Positions 1 to 10,116 of a stretch of DNA of 64,000 nucleotides are shown piece after piece. The DNA is from Musa acuminata AAA Group (lineage: Eukaryota > Streptophyta > Magnoliopsida > Zingiberales > Musaceae): NCBI RefSeq assembly GCF_036884655.1, contig NC_088342.1, positions 11,402,001 to 11,466,000 of the forward strand, given 5' to 3'. The notes under the pieces are model-generated. The model was not told the origin of the DNA. It saw only the letters and a program-made list of their open reading frames with translations, and ran no database searches. The position numbers and the translations under genes were made by a program. The number at the start of each line of letters is the position of its first letter. The first letter of the stretch is position 1.

Positions 1-154
1 CTCTCGAACTCCCAACGTGATCATTGTCTTGACTCCGGCGCAACTCCTGCTGCATATCTTATTTTCATCGTAGTTATTCCTGCACACTTATCTCAACATA
101 TAGATTAGATAACAAATGACAATTGACTTCATCATCAAAATCCGAGATTCAACA
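1..154 (-). repeat. 3' LTR of Sire-1, partial
   Basis: It matches the far end of the 5' LTR (about 7502-7655) almost base for base and ends in CAACA, the complement of the TGTTG start seen in all Sirevirus LTRs here. The remainder lies to the left of the window. Confidence 0.92.
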
Positions 155-170
155 ATCTCCCCCTTTTTTA
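155..170 (-). other. Polypurine tract of Sire-1
   Basis: Read on the minus strand this is an A-run followed by GGGGGAGAT, directly abutting the TGTTGAATC start of the 3' LTR. That is the expected site of plus-strand DNA priming. The same tract precedes the 3' LTR of Sire-3, -5, -6 and -7. Confidence 0.88.
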
Positions 171-1255
171 TGATGACAATCAATTGATAATGGAGTTAAC
201 CTTAACTCCCCTTATCTATATGCCATAATTGAGATAAGTCATTCTTGAATTCAAAACCTTTGAATTCAAGAGACATATTGATAAGTTAAAATAATTTAAA
301 CTTATCAATACTCCCATCATGATTCCCATCATGATGTTTCTCTCTGAAGATGATGTCAAGGCTTGACATTCATTTTCAAATTTTACATAATAAGTTTGAA
401 TGATGGTAATAGTAGTAATTCATCATATTGTAAGATATCAACATGTAAAACTGCGAAGTAAGATTTTAATATCATTGCATGATACAAACAAGGCATAATG
501 TAAATTATAGCAATCATAGCATCAATTCATATATCTCTTGGTGATGCAAGCATTGCATTAATACTCATATATTTCTCCCCCTTTGTCATCAACAAAAAGC
601 ATGGTAATTGTGATACCAAGAGAACAACATAAGCGAATTTTGAGCATAAGTGTGATGCCTTTACTAGGTTCATGTCATTTTCAATAGTGAGTCAATTATG
701 CAACCATGACATGGAGATATCAATTCTGTTTTTACCCTGCATCTCCATCATCTATTTGTGAGTTTACTTTAAATGAAGTTAAAATTGATGAGAGATTAAA
801 TCTTGCTTCATTTTCATAAGGATCAAGATATGTATTAGAAACAAATCCTTGTTAGTAAAAACACTATCATTCATATAATCAAAATCATTTTATTAAATCC
901 ATTTCTTTAAAGAATATTCTTCACATAGGTGTATGAGAGAAGTATTTCATATGTCAATAATGATGAGAATTAAACTTGTTATGACATATAATTTATTAAG
1001 TCCGGAAGAGGATAATGTATCGAGAAACTCCGATTTTTAAGAGAATCCGAAAACGAAATTAAGACTTTCATGCATTCGGACGAGATTGTGCCATTGATTT
1101 TCAAATATGATTATGAAGACAAAACATGCTTATCATCATAGAAATTTTTATATTCATACAAATAATTTCTAACATGTAATTGTGTAAAATCATCATAGCA
1201 ATTAAGTGAAATTGATCAATCAATCAATAAAGTCTGAAAAATAATTTCAACAAGT
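171..1255 (-). other. 3' non-coding region of Sire-1
   Basis: About 1.1 kb of AT-rich sequence between the pol stop and the polypurine tract, with no credible ORF. It holds a second polypurine-like block near 575-600 (CTCCCCCTTTGTCATC on the plus strand), a word repeated in the same region of every Sirevirus copy in the window. No envelope-like frame is visible here. Confidence 0.7.
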
Positions 1256-2860
1256 TTATGTATTCGGACACATCAACATTCCTAATTCTCTTCTTATGAA
1301 ATCAAATTGTTCTTCACTTAGAGGTTTTGTAAAAATATCAACTAGTTGATGTTTAGTGTCAATGAACTCTATGATTACATCATGATTAGTAACATGATCT
1401 AGTATAAAGTGATATCAATATCAATATGTTTTGTTCTTGAGTGTTGTATAGGATTCTTTGTTAAACATATTGCACTTGTGTTATCACATTTAATGGGAAT
1501 ATTTTTAAGATGAACTTTATAATCTTCTAAGGTGTTTTTCATCCATACAACTTGTGCACAGCATGCACTTGCTGCAATATATTTAGCTTCGGTTGTTGAT
1601 AGTGCAACCGAATTTTGTTTCTTAGATGACCATGAAACAAGGGCATGTCCTAAAAATTGACATGTTCATGATGTGCTTTTTCTATCTAGTCTACAGCCAG
1701 CAAAGTCCGCATCAGCATAAGCAATTAACTCAATATTTTCTGATTTTGGGCACCATAATCCTAGATTTGTGGTACCATTAAGATATTTAAGTATTCTTTT
1801 AACTTCTTTGAGATGAGATATCTTAGGGTTTGATTGAAATCTAGCACAAAGTCCTACACTGAACATGATATCTGGTCTAGTTGCAGTGAGGTAAAGTAAA
1901 CTTCCTATCATGCCCCTATAAGTTTTTTGATCGAAGCTTTCTCCACTTTAATCAATTTCTAACTTAGTGGAGGTGCTCATAGGAGTGTTGATAGCTTTTG
2001 AGCTATTCATATTAAACTTTTTTAGCAAATTCATAGCATATTTAGTTTGACTAATAAAGATGCCATTGCTTAGTTGTTTGATTTGTAAGCTTAAGAAGAA
2101 TATTATTTCTCCCATTAAACTCATTTCGAATTCAAGACTCATAGTTTTAGCAAAAGATTCACAAAGAGATTCATTCGTAGAACCAAAGATAATATCATCA
2201 ACATAAAGCTGAACAATGAGAAAATTATTTTCAAAATTCTTGATGAACAATGTAGTATCAACCTTGCCTTTTGTGAAATTATTTTCAATAAGAAAAGAAC
2301 TAAGTCTCTCATACCAAGCCCTCGGAGCTTGTTTTAAACAATAGAGAGCTTTAGTTAATCTAAACACATGATTAGGGAGGCAATTATTTTCAAATCCAGG
2401 AGGTTGTTCAACATAGACTTCTTCGGAAATAAAGCCATTAAGAAAAGCGCTTTTAACATCCATTTGAAACAACTTAAAATTATTACTACTAGCGTAGGCA
2501 AGGAGCATCCTTATGGCTTCTAATCGAGCCACAGGAGCGAAGGTTTCTTCGTAATCGATACCTTCTTCTTGGTTGAAACCTTTGGCCACTAATCTAGCCT
2601 TGTTTCTAACCACAATACTATACTCATCTTGCTTGTTTCTAAAAACCCATTTAGTACCAATAACTAAATGGTCATTTGGCCTAGGAACAAACTTTCACAC
2701 CTCATTTCTCTCAAATTGGTTTAATTTATCTTGCATTGCAATAATCCATGAATCATCTTTCATGGCTTCATCAACACATTTGGGTTCAATTTGGGAGAGA
2801 AAAGCGGCGTTGGAACAAAAATTTTTAAGAGAAGAACGTGTTTAAACCCCCTTTGATGTG
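1256..2860 (-). pseudogene. RT-RNase H of Sire-1 (broken)
   Basis: C-terminal pol domains of a copia element. Visible landmarks on the minus strand are the [21 protein letters not shown] entry block near 2610-2550, [21 protein letters not shown], the catalytic YVDD near 2200, and the RNase H blocks ADADFAGCRLDRKSTS and [10 protein letters not shown]. The frame is open from 2613 to 1948, with further breaks around 1940 and 1665 (a stop just after KSTS) and near the C-terminus. The natural end is the TAA at 1256-1258, after a CPNT motif that aligns with CPNA in Sire-6. It would synthesise cDNA in the virus-like particle if intact. Confidence 0.85.
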
Positions 2861-3887
2861 TCTCCTAAGATTAGCTCCTTAGGATGAGCATCTACATACT
2901 TCCAATCCTTGGGTAAGGATGTTTCAGAAGTGGATGCATCCAAGTTGCTAGTTAGAGATGGGGTTTCATTTAAATTCAAGGAATCAAAATTAACATCATC
3001 ATCAAAATCGTTTTCCTGATTTCGGAAATCTCATTGAAAACAACATGAATGGATTCTTCAATAATTAAAGTTTTTTTATTAAAGATACGAAAATCTTTAG
3101 AAACCGAAGAATAACCAAGAAAGATTCCTTCATCGGATTTAGCATCAAATTTTCCTAAGTTATCTTTTTCATTCGAGATAAAACACTTACACCCAAAGAC
3201 TTTAAAATATGAAACATTGGGTTTTTTGTTGTTCCATAACTCATAGGGAGTTTTGGTGAGTAAGGGTCTTACTAAAACTCTATTAAAAATATAGCATGTA
3301 GTGTTTACGGCTTCGGGCCAAAAATATTTGGGTAGGCTATGTTCATTCAACATGGTTCTTGCCATTACTTGTAAATTTCGATTTTTTCTTTCTACTACTC
3401 CATTTTGTTGAGGATTTCTAGGAGTAGAGAAATTATGGTTGTATCCATTGAGTTCATAAAATTCTTGGAAATCATGGTTTTGAAATTCACCACCGTGATC
3501 ACTTCTAATTGACAAAATCATAGAACCTTTCTCATTTTGAACAAGTTTACAAAACTTGGTAAAATATTTAAAGTATTCATTTTTCTGTTTTAAGAAGTAA
3601 GTCCATGTGTATCTGCTATAGTCATCCACAATGACGAAGGCGTATTTGCTACGTCCTAGGCTTGATGTAGAGATTGGTCCGAACAAGTCCATATGGATCA
3701 ATTGTAAGGGCCTAGAGGTGCTTTTTTGATTCTTAGATTTGAAACTACCCTTAATTTGTTTACCTAATTGGCAAGCATCACATACATTATCTTTGATGAA
3801 CTTGATATGAGGAATTCCTCTTACAAGTTCTTTAGATGATATTTGGGTGATTAGTTTCATTCTAGCATGACCTAATCTTCTATGTCA
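2861..3887 (-). pseudogene. Integrase of Sire-1 (broken)
   Basis: Copia integrase with its catalytic acidic residues present: D in HMDLFGP, D in RSDHGGEF, E in NGVVERKN. The upstream HHCC zinc domain has RRLGH followed by CDACQLGKQ. A TGA replaces a Trp codon in the TTGG(C/T)T(A/T)TG segment at about 3888, separating it from the protease frame. A frameshift near 3015 disrupts the integrase C-terminal tail, which continues in another frame as the Ser/Thr-rich linker to RT (KDWKYVDAHPKEL motif near 2910). The intact relative is the equivalent region of Sire-6 (40689-41600). Confidence 0.83.
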
Positions 3888-4676
3888 TAGCCAAGCATCC
3901 TCATTCAAAACCGAAAAACATATTTCATTACACAAATCATTAATGTCAATAGTGTATACGTTATTTTGTTTTAATGCAATCATAGACGTGTTTTTGTATG
4001 ATTTTTCAAAGATGCAAGCATTAGATTCGAATATGACAATATATCCTTTATCACATAATTGACTAATGCTCAAGAGGTTATGTTTTAAACCATCAACTAA
4101 CAAAACATCTTCAATAAAGAAGTTAGATTTGTTACCTATGGTTCCTTTGACAATGATTTTACCCTTGTTGTTGTCTCCGAAGGTGACATAGCCTTCGTCT
4201 TTGCTAGTGAGCTTAGAGAATTGAGATGGATCTCCGGTCATATGCCTTGAGCATCCACTATCAAGGTACCATCTCTTGCTCCTAGCTTGCGATGGTATAG
4301 GTTTCTACAAGAAAGGATGATCTTTAGGTACCCATTTGCTTTTGGGTGCCTCAAAAATAGATCTACATTTTTTATCATGTTGCATAGAATTTATCATGGT
4401 TCCTTTAGGAACCCAAATTAATTTGTTCGGACTAATTTTCTTTAATGGATAATAATACGTTTTATGTCCAAGTTTGCAACAAAAGTTGCATTTGCTTTGG
4501 TGTCGAACATGTATGATGGGGCCTTTTATGAAGGTGGTTGGATTTTGGTGAGGACTTCTCACAAATCCGATTCCACTTCTTTTGGGAACGTGACCCTTGT
4601 TTGTAAGGATCATGTTCAAGGACTTGCTACCAACCTCGAATTTCTTCAAGGTGTCCTTAAGTAGCAAGTTTTCTTT
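3888..4676 (-). pseudogene. Protease and second zinc knuckle of Sire-1
   Basis: This follows gag in the same frame after a TAA at 4677-4679. It starts with KENLLLKDTLKKFEVG and holds a second CCHC-like knuckle, CNFCCKLGHKTYYY, whose last Cys has become Tyr (Sire-6 keeps CNFCCKHGHKTYHC). The retroviral-type aspartic protease follows, with the active-site triad DSG in WYLDSGCSRHMTG near 4230-4260 and the LLSISQLCDKGY block near 4060. Frame breaks occur around 4305. The enzyme would cleave the polyprotein inside the particle. Confidence 0.8.
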
Positions 4677-5888
4677 TTAGAGAGTTTCTAGATTATGGCA
4701 TTTTATGCATGAACCTAAACTATCATGATATTCAGTTTTTAACTTATTGAAATTACAAGTAAGACTATCATGCTCCTTTTTTAGCAATTTGTATTTTCTA
4801 CTAATAATCTTGCATTCATCAAATAAGTCATGGAAGGCATTTAATAATTCATCAAATGATAAATCTGCATCTATTAAATTCGTTACCTCCTCTCCGATGG
4901 CCATTAAGGCGTAATGAGCAACTTGCTCGGTGTTGGACTCCTCTTCTTCGGACGCGCTCGAGTCATCCCACGTTGCTTTGAGCGCCTTCTTCTTTGATGT
5001 TCTCTTTTTGACTTGGGGACAATCACTTTTGTAGTGTCCCGACTTTTTGCATTCGTAGCAAATAACTTGGTCCTTCTTGGGTTCAAGTTTATTTTTTGTG
5101 TCATTCTTAAACTTGTTTCTTTTAATGAATTTTTTAAATTTTCTTGGTAGAAGTGCCAAGTCATCGTCATAGTCCTCATCACTTGAGTTTTCTCTCAAGT
5201 GGTCTTCTGAAGTTCTAAGTGCCATATCCTTCCTGTTCTTTAGAAGAATATCTTCTTGCTCTTCATGAGCTTTGCAAGTCATCTCGTAGGTCATTAATGA
5301 CCCGATTAGTTCTTCAAGAGGGAAGTTGTTTAGATCTTTCGCCTCTTGAATAACAGTGACTTTATGATCCCAACTCTTAGGAAGGGATCTTAGAATCTTA
5401 TTTACGAGCTCAAAATCTGAAAAACTTTTTTCGAGTCCTTTTAGACCGTTGACGACATCGGTAAAACGGGTAAATATGTCGCCAATAGTCTCACTCGGTT
5501 TCATCTGGAAAAGTTCGAAAGAATGTAACAAAAGATTGATTTTTGACTCTTTCACTCTACTTGTGCCTTCGTGAGTCACTTCGAGTGTGTGCCAAATATC
5601 AAATGCGGTTTCACAAACCGAAACACGGTTGAACTCGTTTTTATCAAGTGCACAAAATAAGGCATTCATAGCCTTTGCATTAAGAGCGAAAGCCTTCTTC
5701 TCCAATTCATTCCAATCGATCATTGGAAGAGAAGACTTCGAAAATCCATTTTCGACAAGATTCCAAAGTTCAAAATCCATAGAAATAAGAAAGATCCTCA
5801 TTCGGGTCTTCCAATAGGTGTAGTCCGTCCCATTGAACATGGGTGGAAGTGTAATAGAATGGCCCTCTTGGTTTCCGGCGTATGCCAT
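4677..5888 (-). CDS. gag of Sire-1
   Basis: Open frame of 403 residues from ATG at 5888, 36 bases inside the primer-binding site. It is the capsid-nucleocapsid precursor. Residues 1-210 are the copia gag domain (NGTDYTYWKTRM near 20, SLMTYEM near 200). An acidic/serine stretch and a Lys-rich tract precede the CCHC knuckle C277-C280-H285-C290 (CYECKKSGHYKSDC). The tail is predicted helical and rich in Lys/Glu. It ends at a TAA that Sire-6 has at the same codon (39997-39999), after which the homologous frame continues. This may be a shared inherited mutation or a genuine gag terminator. No internal lesion is seen, unlike pol. Confidence 0.85.
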   Translation of the reverse strand: MAYAGNQEGHSITLPPMFNGTDYTYWKTRMRIFLISMDFELWNLVENGFSKSSLPMIDWNELEKKAFALNAKAMNALFCALDKNEFNRVSVCETAFDIWHTLEVTHEGTSRVKESKINLLLHSFELFQMKPSETIGDIFTRFTDVVNGLKGLEKSFSDFELVNKILRSLPKSWDHKVTVIQEAKDLNNFPLEELIGSLMTYEMTCKAHEEQEDILLKNRKDMALRTSEDHLRENSSDEDYDDDLALLPRKFKKFIKRNKFKNDTKNKLEPKKDQVICYECKKSGHYKSDCPQVKKRTSKKKALKATWDDSSASEEEESNTEQVAHYALMAIGEEVTNLIDADLSFDELLNAFHDLFDECKIISRKYKLLKKEHDSLTCNFNKLKTEYHDSLGSCIKCHNLETL

Positions 5889-5924
5889 CTCTCTTGGGTT
5901 TTAATCCATTTGTGAGTTAACCCC

Positions 5925-5936
5925 ACTCTGATACCA
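5925..5936 (-). other. Primer-binding site of Sire-1 (tRNA-iMet)
   Basis: The minus strand reads TGGTATCAGAGT two bases inside the LTR end, the complement of the 3' end of plant initiator tRNA-Met. Confidence 0.88.
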
Positions 5937-6024
5937 ATTGTTAGGATCAAGAGCACTAAGAGGGGGGGGGGGGGGGGGGGTGGGTGAATTAGTGCAGCGG
6001 AAATCTTTCTACGATTAAAACTAC

Positions 6025-6360
6025 GTTCGTACGATAAAAGCGATTTTGGTGTGAAAGCCGATTTTAAGATTACTTTAACTTAAGATCAAGCGAGATGACA
6101 TTAAAGTAAATCTATGAAGGCAGTTTGCAGTTATGATGGAAATCAGAATGTAAGCGCAAACTGAAATATGATGTTCGTACGATAAAAGCGATTTCGGTAT
6201 GAAAGCCGATTCGTAAACCACTTTAACTTGAGATGAAGCGAGATGCAGTTAAAACAAAGATATAAAGGCAGTTTGTAGTTATGATGGAAATCAGAACGTA
6301 AGCGGAAACTAAAATATGATATTCGAACGATAAAACTGATTTACGTCTAAACGCTGATTC
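6025..6360. repeat. 148-bp tandem repeat in Sire-1 LTR
   Basis: The words GTTCGTACGATAAAAGCGAT (6025, 6173) and a diverged ATTCGAACGATAAAACTGAT (6321) recur at exactly 148-base spacing, giving two full units and a partial third. The unit includes GGCAGTTTGCAGTTATGATGG. Related wording occurs in the Sire-7 LTR at a different period. Confidence 0.85.
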
Positions 6361-6775
6361 GGAAAGCACTGAACTTTGAAACACATTTGTAAAAGCACAG
6401 AAGGCAGTAAGCTATTGAGGAGGTTTGCAGTAAAGATAAGATGCTCAAAGTAAATGAAACCGAGATTTAGAGTGGTTCGGTCAATCTTGACCTACTCCAC
6501 TTTTGGCTTCCTCCACCGACGAGGTCACCGACGTCAACTAGAGGCCTTCCTTCAATAGGCGAAGGCCAACCACCCTTTTACAGTTTCACTCCTTTTGACG
6601 GGCTTAGGAGACAACCCTTACAGAATTTCCTTTCCTCTCTTAACAGATTAGAACTTGGAAGAAAAGAGGAAGAAGAACTTTCAACTCATACAACACTTTT
6701 GAGCTCTAAAAATCACAAAGTAAAATCAGAATTTCGGTGGTTTCAGGGTGCCCTTTCAGTACTGAAAGGGTGGGG

Positions 6776-6783
6776 TATTTATA
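6776..6783 (-). promoter_or_regulatory. TATA box of Sire-1 5' LTR
   Basis: TATAAATA on the minus strand inside GGGCCTATAAATACCCC, directly downstream of the palindrome array. The same box is in the same place in the other Sirevirus LTRs, supporting it as the core promoter. Confidence 0.75.
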
Positions 6784-6842
6784 GGCCCCAACCCAGTTTG
6801 AATTTGGAGCTCAAAACTGTCAATTCTCGAAATTTCGGGATC

Positions 6843-7135
6843 TGGCGGTTGCACCGCCTGACTGGGGTGGTTGCACCGCTTGGCAGAGCTCGAAGATTGA
6901 GCCTCTGAGCGGTGCCACCTCCTGTCAGGTGTGGTTGCACCTCTTGCCAGAGCTCGAAGACCGAGCTCAGGCGGTGCCACCTCCTGACTTAAGCGGTTGC
7001 ACCGCTCAGCCATAGCTCGGAGACCGAGCCCAAGCGGTGCCACCTCTGTCAGGGGCGGTTGCACCTCCTTTCAGAGCTCGAAGACTGAGCTTAGGCGATG
7101 CCACCGCTTGACTGAGGCGGTTGAACCGCCTGGCA
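6843..7135. promoter_or_regulatory. Palindromic repeat array in Sire-1 U3
   Basis: Repeated copies of palindromes of the form GGCGGTTGCACCGCC (with variants) alternate with GAGCTCGGTCTCCGAGC-type inverted repeats, immediately upstream of the TATA box. Conserved palindromes in the LTR are a described property of Sireviruses and are thought to be cis-regulatory; their function here is inferred. Confidence 0.7.
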
Positions 7136-7655
7136 GAAATCAGGGTTCAAATGGGTTGATCCATTCTACACAATTTGGGTTTTCTAGGGGCCCAATTGCC
7201 CCAAGATTAAGTTAATGGGATCACCTCCCATTTCCAACTTAATCATTGTGCTAACTACGATATTTCCTAAGATATTTACTGCAACTTGCTCCGGTGCGTC
7301 AATCGCTTCTTCCGGCGAGCTTCCGGTGAACTTCCGTCGATCATCCGATGAACCCTCGGTGATGCTCCTGCGGACTTCCGGCAAACTCTTGGACTTGCGA
7401 CGATCCACTTAGCGAGTTCCGATGAGCTTCTTTGGCAAGCTCATGGACTTCTCGGATTTGTTCCCGCAGAACCTCCGACGACTGTCTGAACTTCCGTCGA
7501 ACTCTCGAACTCCCAATGTGATCATTGTCTTGACTCCGGCGCAACTCTTGCTGCATATCTTATTTTCATCGTAGTTAATCCTACACACTTATCTCAACAT
7601 ATAGATTAGATAACAAATGACAATTGACTTCATCATCAAAATCCGAGATTCAACA

Positions 7656-8386
7656 AATTCATGTTGCTTGTTTCTAAAAATCCATTTAGTACCAATAACT
7701 AAATGGTCATTTGGCCTAGGAACAAGCTTCCATACCACGTTTCTCTCAAATTGGTTCAACTCTTCTTCCATTGCGATAACCCATGAATCATCTTTCAAGG
7801 CCTTGTCAATGCATTTATGTTCAATTTGAGAAAAAAAAGCGGCATTGGCACAAAAATTTTTAAAAGAAGAACAAGTTTGAATCCCCTTTTGATGTATCTT
7901 CTATGATTAGCTCCTTAAGATGAGCATCTACATACTTCCATTCCTTGGGTAAGGATGTTTCAGAAGAAGATATATCCAAGTTGCTAGTTTGAGGAGAGGG
8001 TTCATTTAAATTCAAAGCATAAAAATTAAGATAATCATCAAACTCATTTTTCTTAAGTTCGGAAACTTCATTAAAAGACAATATGAATCGACTTTCTATA
8101 ACCAAAGTTCTTTTGTTAAAGATACAAGAGACTTTTGAAATGGAAGAGTAGCCAAGAAAACTCCCTTCATCGGATTTTGCATCAAACATTCCTAAGGCAT
8201 CTTTTTCATTCAAGATAAAATATTTACAACCAAAAACTTTAAAATATAAAACGTTGGGTTTTTTTGTTATTCCACAATTCATAAGGAGTTTTGAAAAGTA
8301 ATGGTCTTACTAGAACCCTATTCATAATATAGCATGCCGTATTAATGGCTTCGACCCAAAAATATTTGGGTAGACTATGTTTGTTC
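7656..8386 (-). pseudogene. Integrase tail and RT start of Sire-2
   Basis: Minus-strand remnants: the block KPNVLYFKVFGCKYF with SDEGSFLGYSS (near 8260-8130), the linker KEWKYVDAHLKELI (near 7935), and the RT entry MKDDSWVIAMEEELNQF / [15 protein letters not shown] (7798-7660). It ends abruptly where Sire-1 inserted (7655/7656). The right edge at 8386 is the Sire-3 insertion point, and the sequence resumes at 14316. There are several frame changes. Confidence 0.82.
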
Positions 8387-9255
8387 TGTTGAATCTCGTA
8401 TTTTGATGATGAAACTACTTGATATATGTTTATGATTTAATCTGTGTTTTGAGTAACGTAGGATGCTTCGATCAGGATGAGACAATTAAAGCAGGAAAAA
8501 TCATGTTGTGCCGGAGGAACATGTCAGAAGATTGGACGTCAGGCCGGTGGATCGGTCGACGTATCGACAAAAGGCTTCGGGCAGTGGACTCGGGCATCGG
8601 GCCAAGAAGAGCAAGTATTATGCCAAGGATATCAGAGTTGTGGAGTCAACTGGCCGATTGGGTAATAGGCCATAGGAGAGGACGATGCGCCGAAGAATCG
8701 GACGAAGCGTCGAGGGACCAATGACATGCCGGACAACTTGGTTAATTGCTTAGGATTAATTGTCTCGATCGAAGTTTTGTTTTACATGTGCAGGATTAAC
8801 TATGATGGACATAAGACATGCAGTAGGAGTTGCTCCAGAGTCAAGACTATGATCACGTTGGGAGTTCGAGAGTTTGACGGAAGTCCGGACAATCATCGGA
8901 GGTTCTGCGGGAACAAAGTCGAGAAGTCCAGGAGCTTGCCAAAAGAAGCTTGTCGGAACTGGCCAAGTGGATCATCACAAGTCCAGGAGTTTGCCGAAAG
9001 TTTGCAGAAGCATCACCGAGGGTTCATCGGATGATCGACGGAAGTTCGCCGGAAGCTTGCCGGAAGAAGCGATTGACACACCGGAACAAGTTAGAGTAAA
9101 TGTCTTAAGAAATATCATAGTTAGCATGATGATTAAGTTAGAAATGGGAGGTGATCCCATTAACTTAATCTCAGGGCAATTGGGCCCTTGACATACCCAA
9201 ATTGGGCCGAATGGATCAGCCTATTCAGACCTAGATTTCTTGGCCAATGGTGGTA

Positions 9256-9475
9256 CCACTTGTGTCGGCGGTGGCACCGCCCAGGGCTCAGTCTCCGAGC
9301 TAGGCTAGGTGGTGCAACCACCCTTGACAAGCGGTGGAACCGCCTGAGCTCGGTCTCCGAGCTCTGCCAAGCGATGCAACCGCCCCTTTCAGGTGGTGGC
9401 ACCGCTAGAGCTCAGTCTCTGAGCTTTGTCAGGCGGTTGTACCGCCCTAATCTGGCGATAATACCGCCAGGACCC
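9256..9475. promoter_or_regulatory. Palindromic repeat array in Sire-3 5' LTR
   Basis: Alternating GGCGGTGGCACCGCC-type palindromes and GAGCTCGGTCTCCGAGCTC-type inverted repeats, just upstream of the TATA box, as in the other Sirevirus LTRs. Confidence 0.68.
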
Positions 9476-9529
9476 CAGAATTCCGGGAGATGACAGTTTT
9501 GAGCTCCAAATTCAAACTGGTTTGGGGCC

Positions 9530-9537
9530 TATAAATA
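9530..9537 (+). promoter_or_regulatory. TATA box of Sire-3 5' LTR
   Basis: TATAAATA in the context GGGGCCTATAAATACCCC, downstream of the palindromes. The identical box is at 13790-13797 in the 3' LTR. Confidence 0.75.
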
Positions 9538-10058
9538 CCCCTCTCATCCCTGGTTAATTCACACAATCACAAAGAGATTATAAGAGAGAAAATGTTGTTG
9601 CAATCTCTAGAATTTCCCTCCTCTAAATTCTAAGTGTTAGAATTTTGTTTAGAGAGGAGAGTGAGTGCTTGTAAGGGTTGTCTCCTAAACCCGGTAAAAG
9701 GAGAAGAGGGGTGTAAAAAGGAAGTTGATCTTCGCCTAGTAAAGGTAGATCGTTAGTGGATGTCGGTGGCCTCGACGGAAGAGGAATCGAAGGAGTGGAT
9801 GTAGGTCACGATTGACCAAACCACTATAAACTCCCGTCTTCTCTAGTTTGCATTTTATTTCCTGCTATTACCTTACTACAAACCCTTCAATAGCTTACTT
9901 CCTTCAATACATTTATGTATGCTGTCAAGTTAAGTTTCCGAAATCGGTTTTATGTCGGAAATGATTTTTATCGTACGGGAGATTTGATGAAGTTGACGTT
10001 TTTATCCGCTGCACTAATTCACTCCCCCCCCCCTCTTAGTGCTCTTGATCCTAACAAT

Positions 10059-10071
10059 TGGTATCAGAGCC
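10059..10071 (+). other. Primer-binding site of Sire-3 (tRNA-iMet)
   Basis: TGGTATCAGAGCC two bases after the LTR end, complementary to the 3' end of initiator tRNA-Met. Confidence 0.88.
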
Positions 10072-10116
10072 TGGTATTTCTCATTTCGGATTTACACCTG
10101 AGAGAAATTGCTCTTC

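Larger units (their letters stand above)
1..7655 (-). mobile_element. Sire-1: Sirevirus-like Ty1/copia element, left end outside window
   Basis: Minus-strand element. The 5' LTR is at 5939-7655, the primer-binding site at 5925-5936, then gag, protease, integrase, RT-RNase H, a polypurine tract at 155-170 and the first 154 bp of the 3' LTR. The order PR-IN-RT-RH defines Ty1/copia. The gag type, the long non-coding stretch before the 3' LTR with extra polypurine motifs, and the palindrome-rich LTR point to the Sirevirus lineage. In the 154 bp shared by both LTRs I count four mismatches, so the element is moderately old. It sits inside Sire-2, whose RT-region sequence resumes at 7656. The target duplication cannot be checked because the other end is outside the window. 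At least one stop and one frameshift in pol make it non-functional as it stands. Confidence 0.9.
5939..7655 (-). repeat. 5' LTR of Sire-1 (1717 bp)
   Basis: Bounded by TGTTAGG at 5939 and TTCAACA at 7655 on the plus strand, so it starts TGTTGAATC and ends CCTAACA in element orientation. Parts in element order: U3 start at 7655, a palindrome array at 7135-6843, a TATA box at 6783-6776, a transcribed region, a 148-bp tandem repeat at 6360-6025, and the U5 hairpin with an 18-G run at 5953-5995. It lacks the extra U3 module carried by Sire-3, -4, -5 and -7. Confidence 0.92.
8387..10056 (+). repeat. 5' LTR of Sire-3 (1670 bp)
   Basis: Starts TGTTGAATCTCG and ends GATCCTAACA. It contains the extra U3 module (GATCAGGATGAGACAATTAA onwards, about 8470-8810), the palindrome array at about 9256-9475, the TATA box and the U5 hairpin. 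A diverged partner lies at 12587-14310; the 3' copy has an additional palindrome unit near 13466-13500. Confidence 0.92.

Noticed and set aside
171..1255. Envelope-like ORF downstream of pol, as in some Sireviruses
   Set aside because: No open frame of useful length in the 3' regions of Sire-1, -3, -5, -6 or -7.
4904..5182. Secondary ORFs overlapping gag on either strand
   Set aside because: Shadows of the gag frame with no independent conservation.
8419..8724. About 100-codon ORF repeated at 8419-8724, 12619-12924 and, inverted, 60482-60703
   Set aside because: It lies inside the U3 module of the long LTR subtype. The copies are similar because the LTRs are similar; overlapping frames are equally long and there is no recognisable domain.
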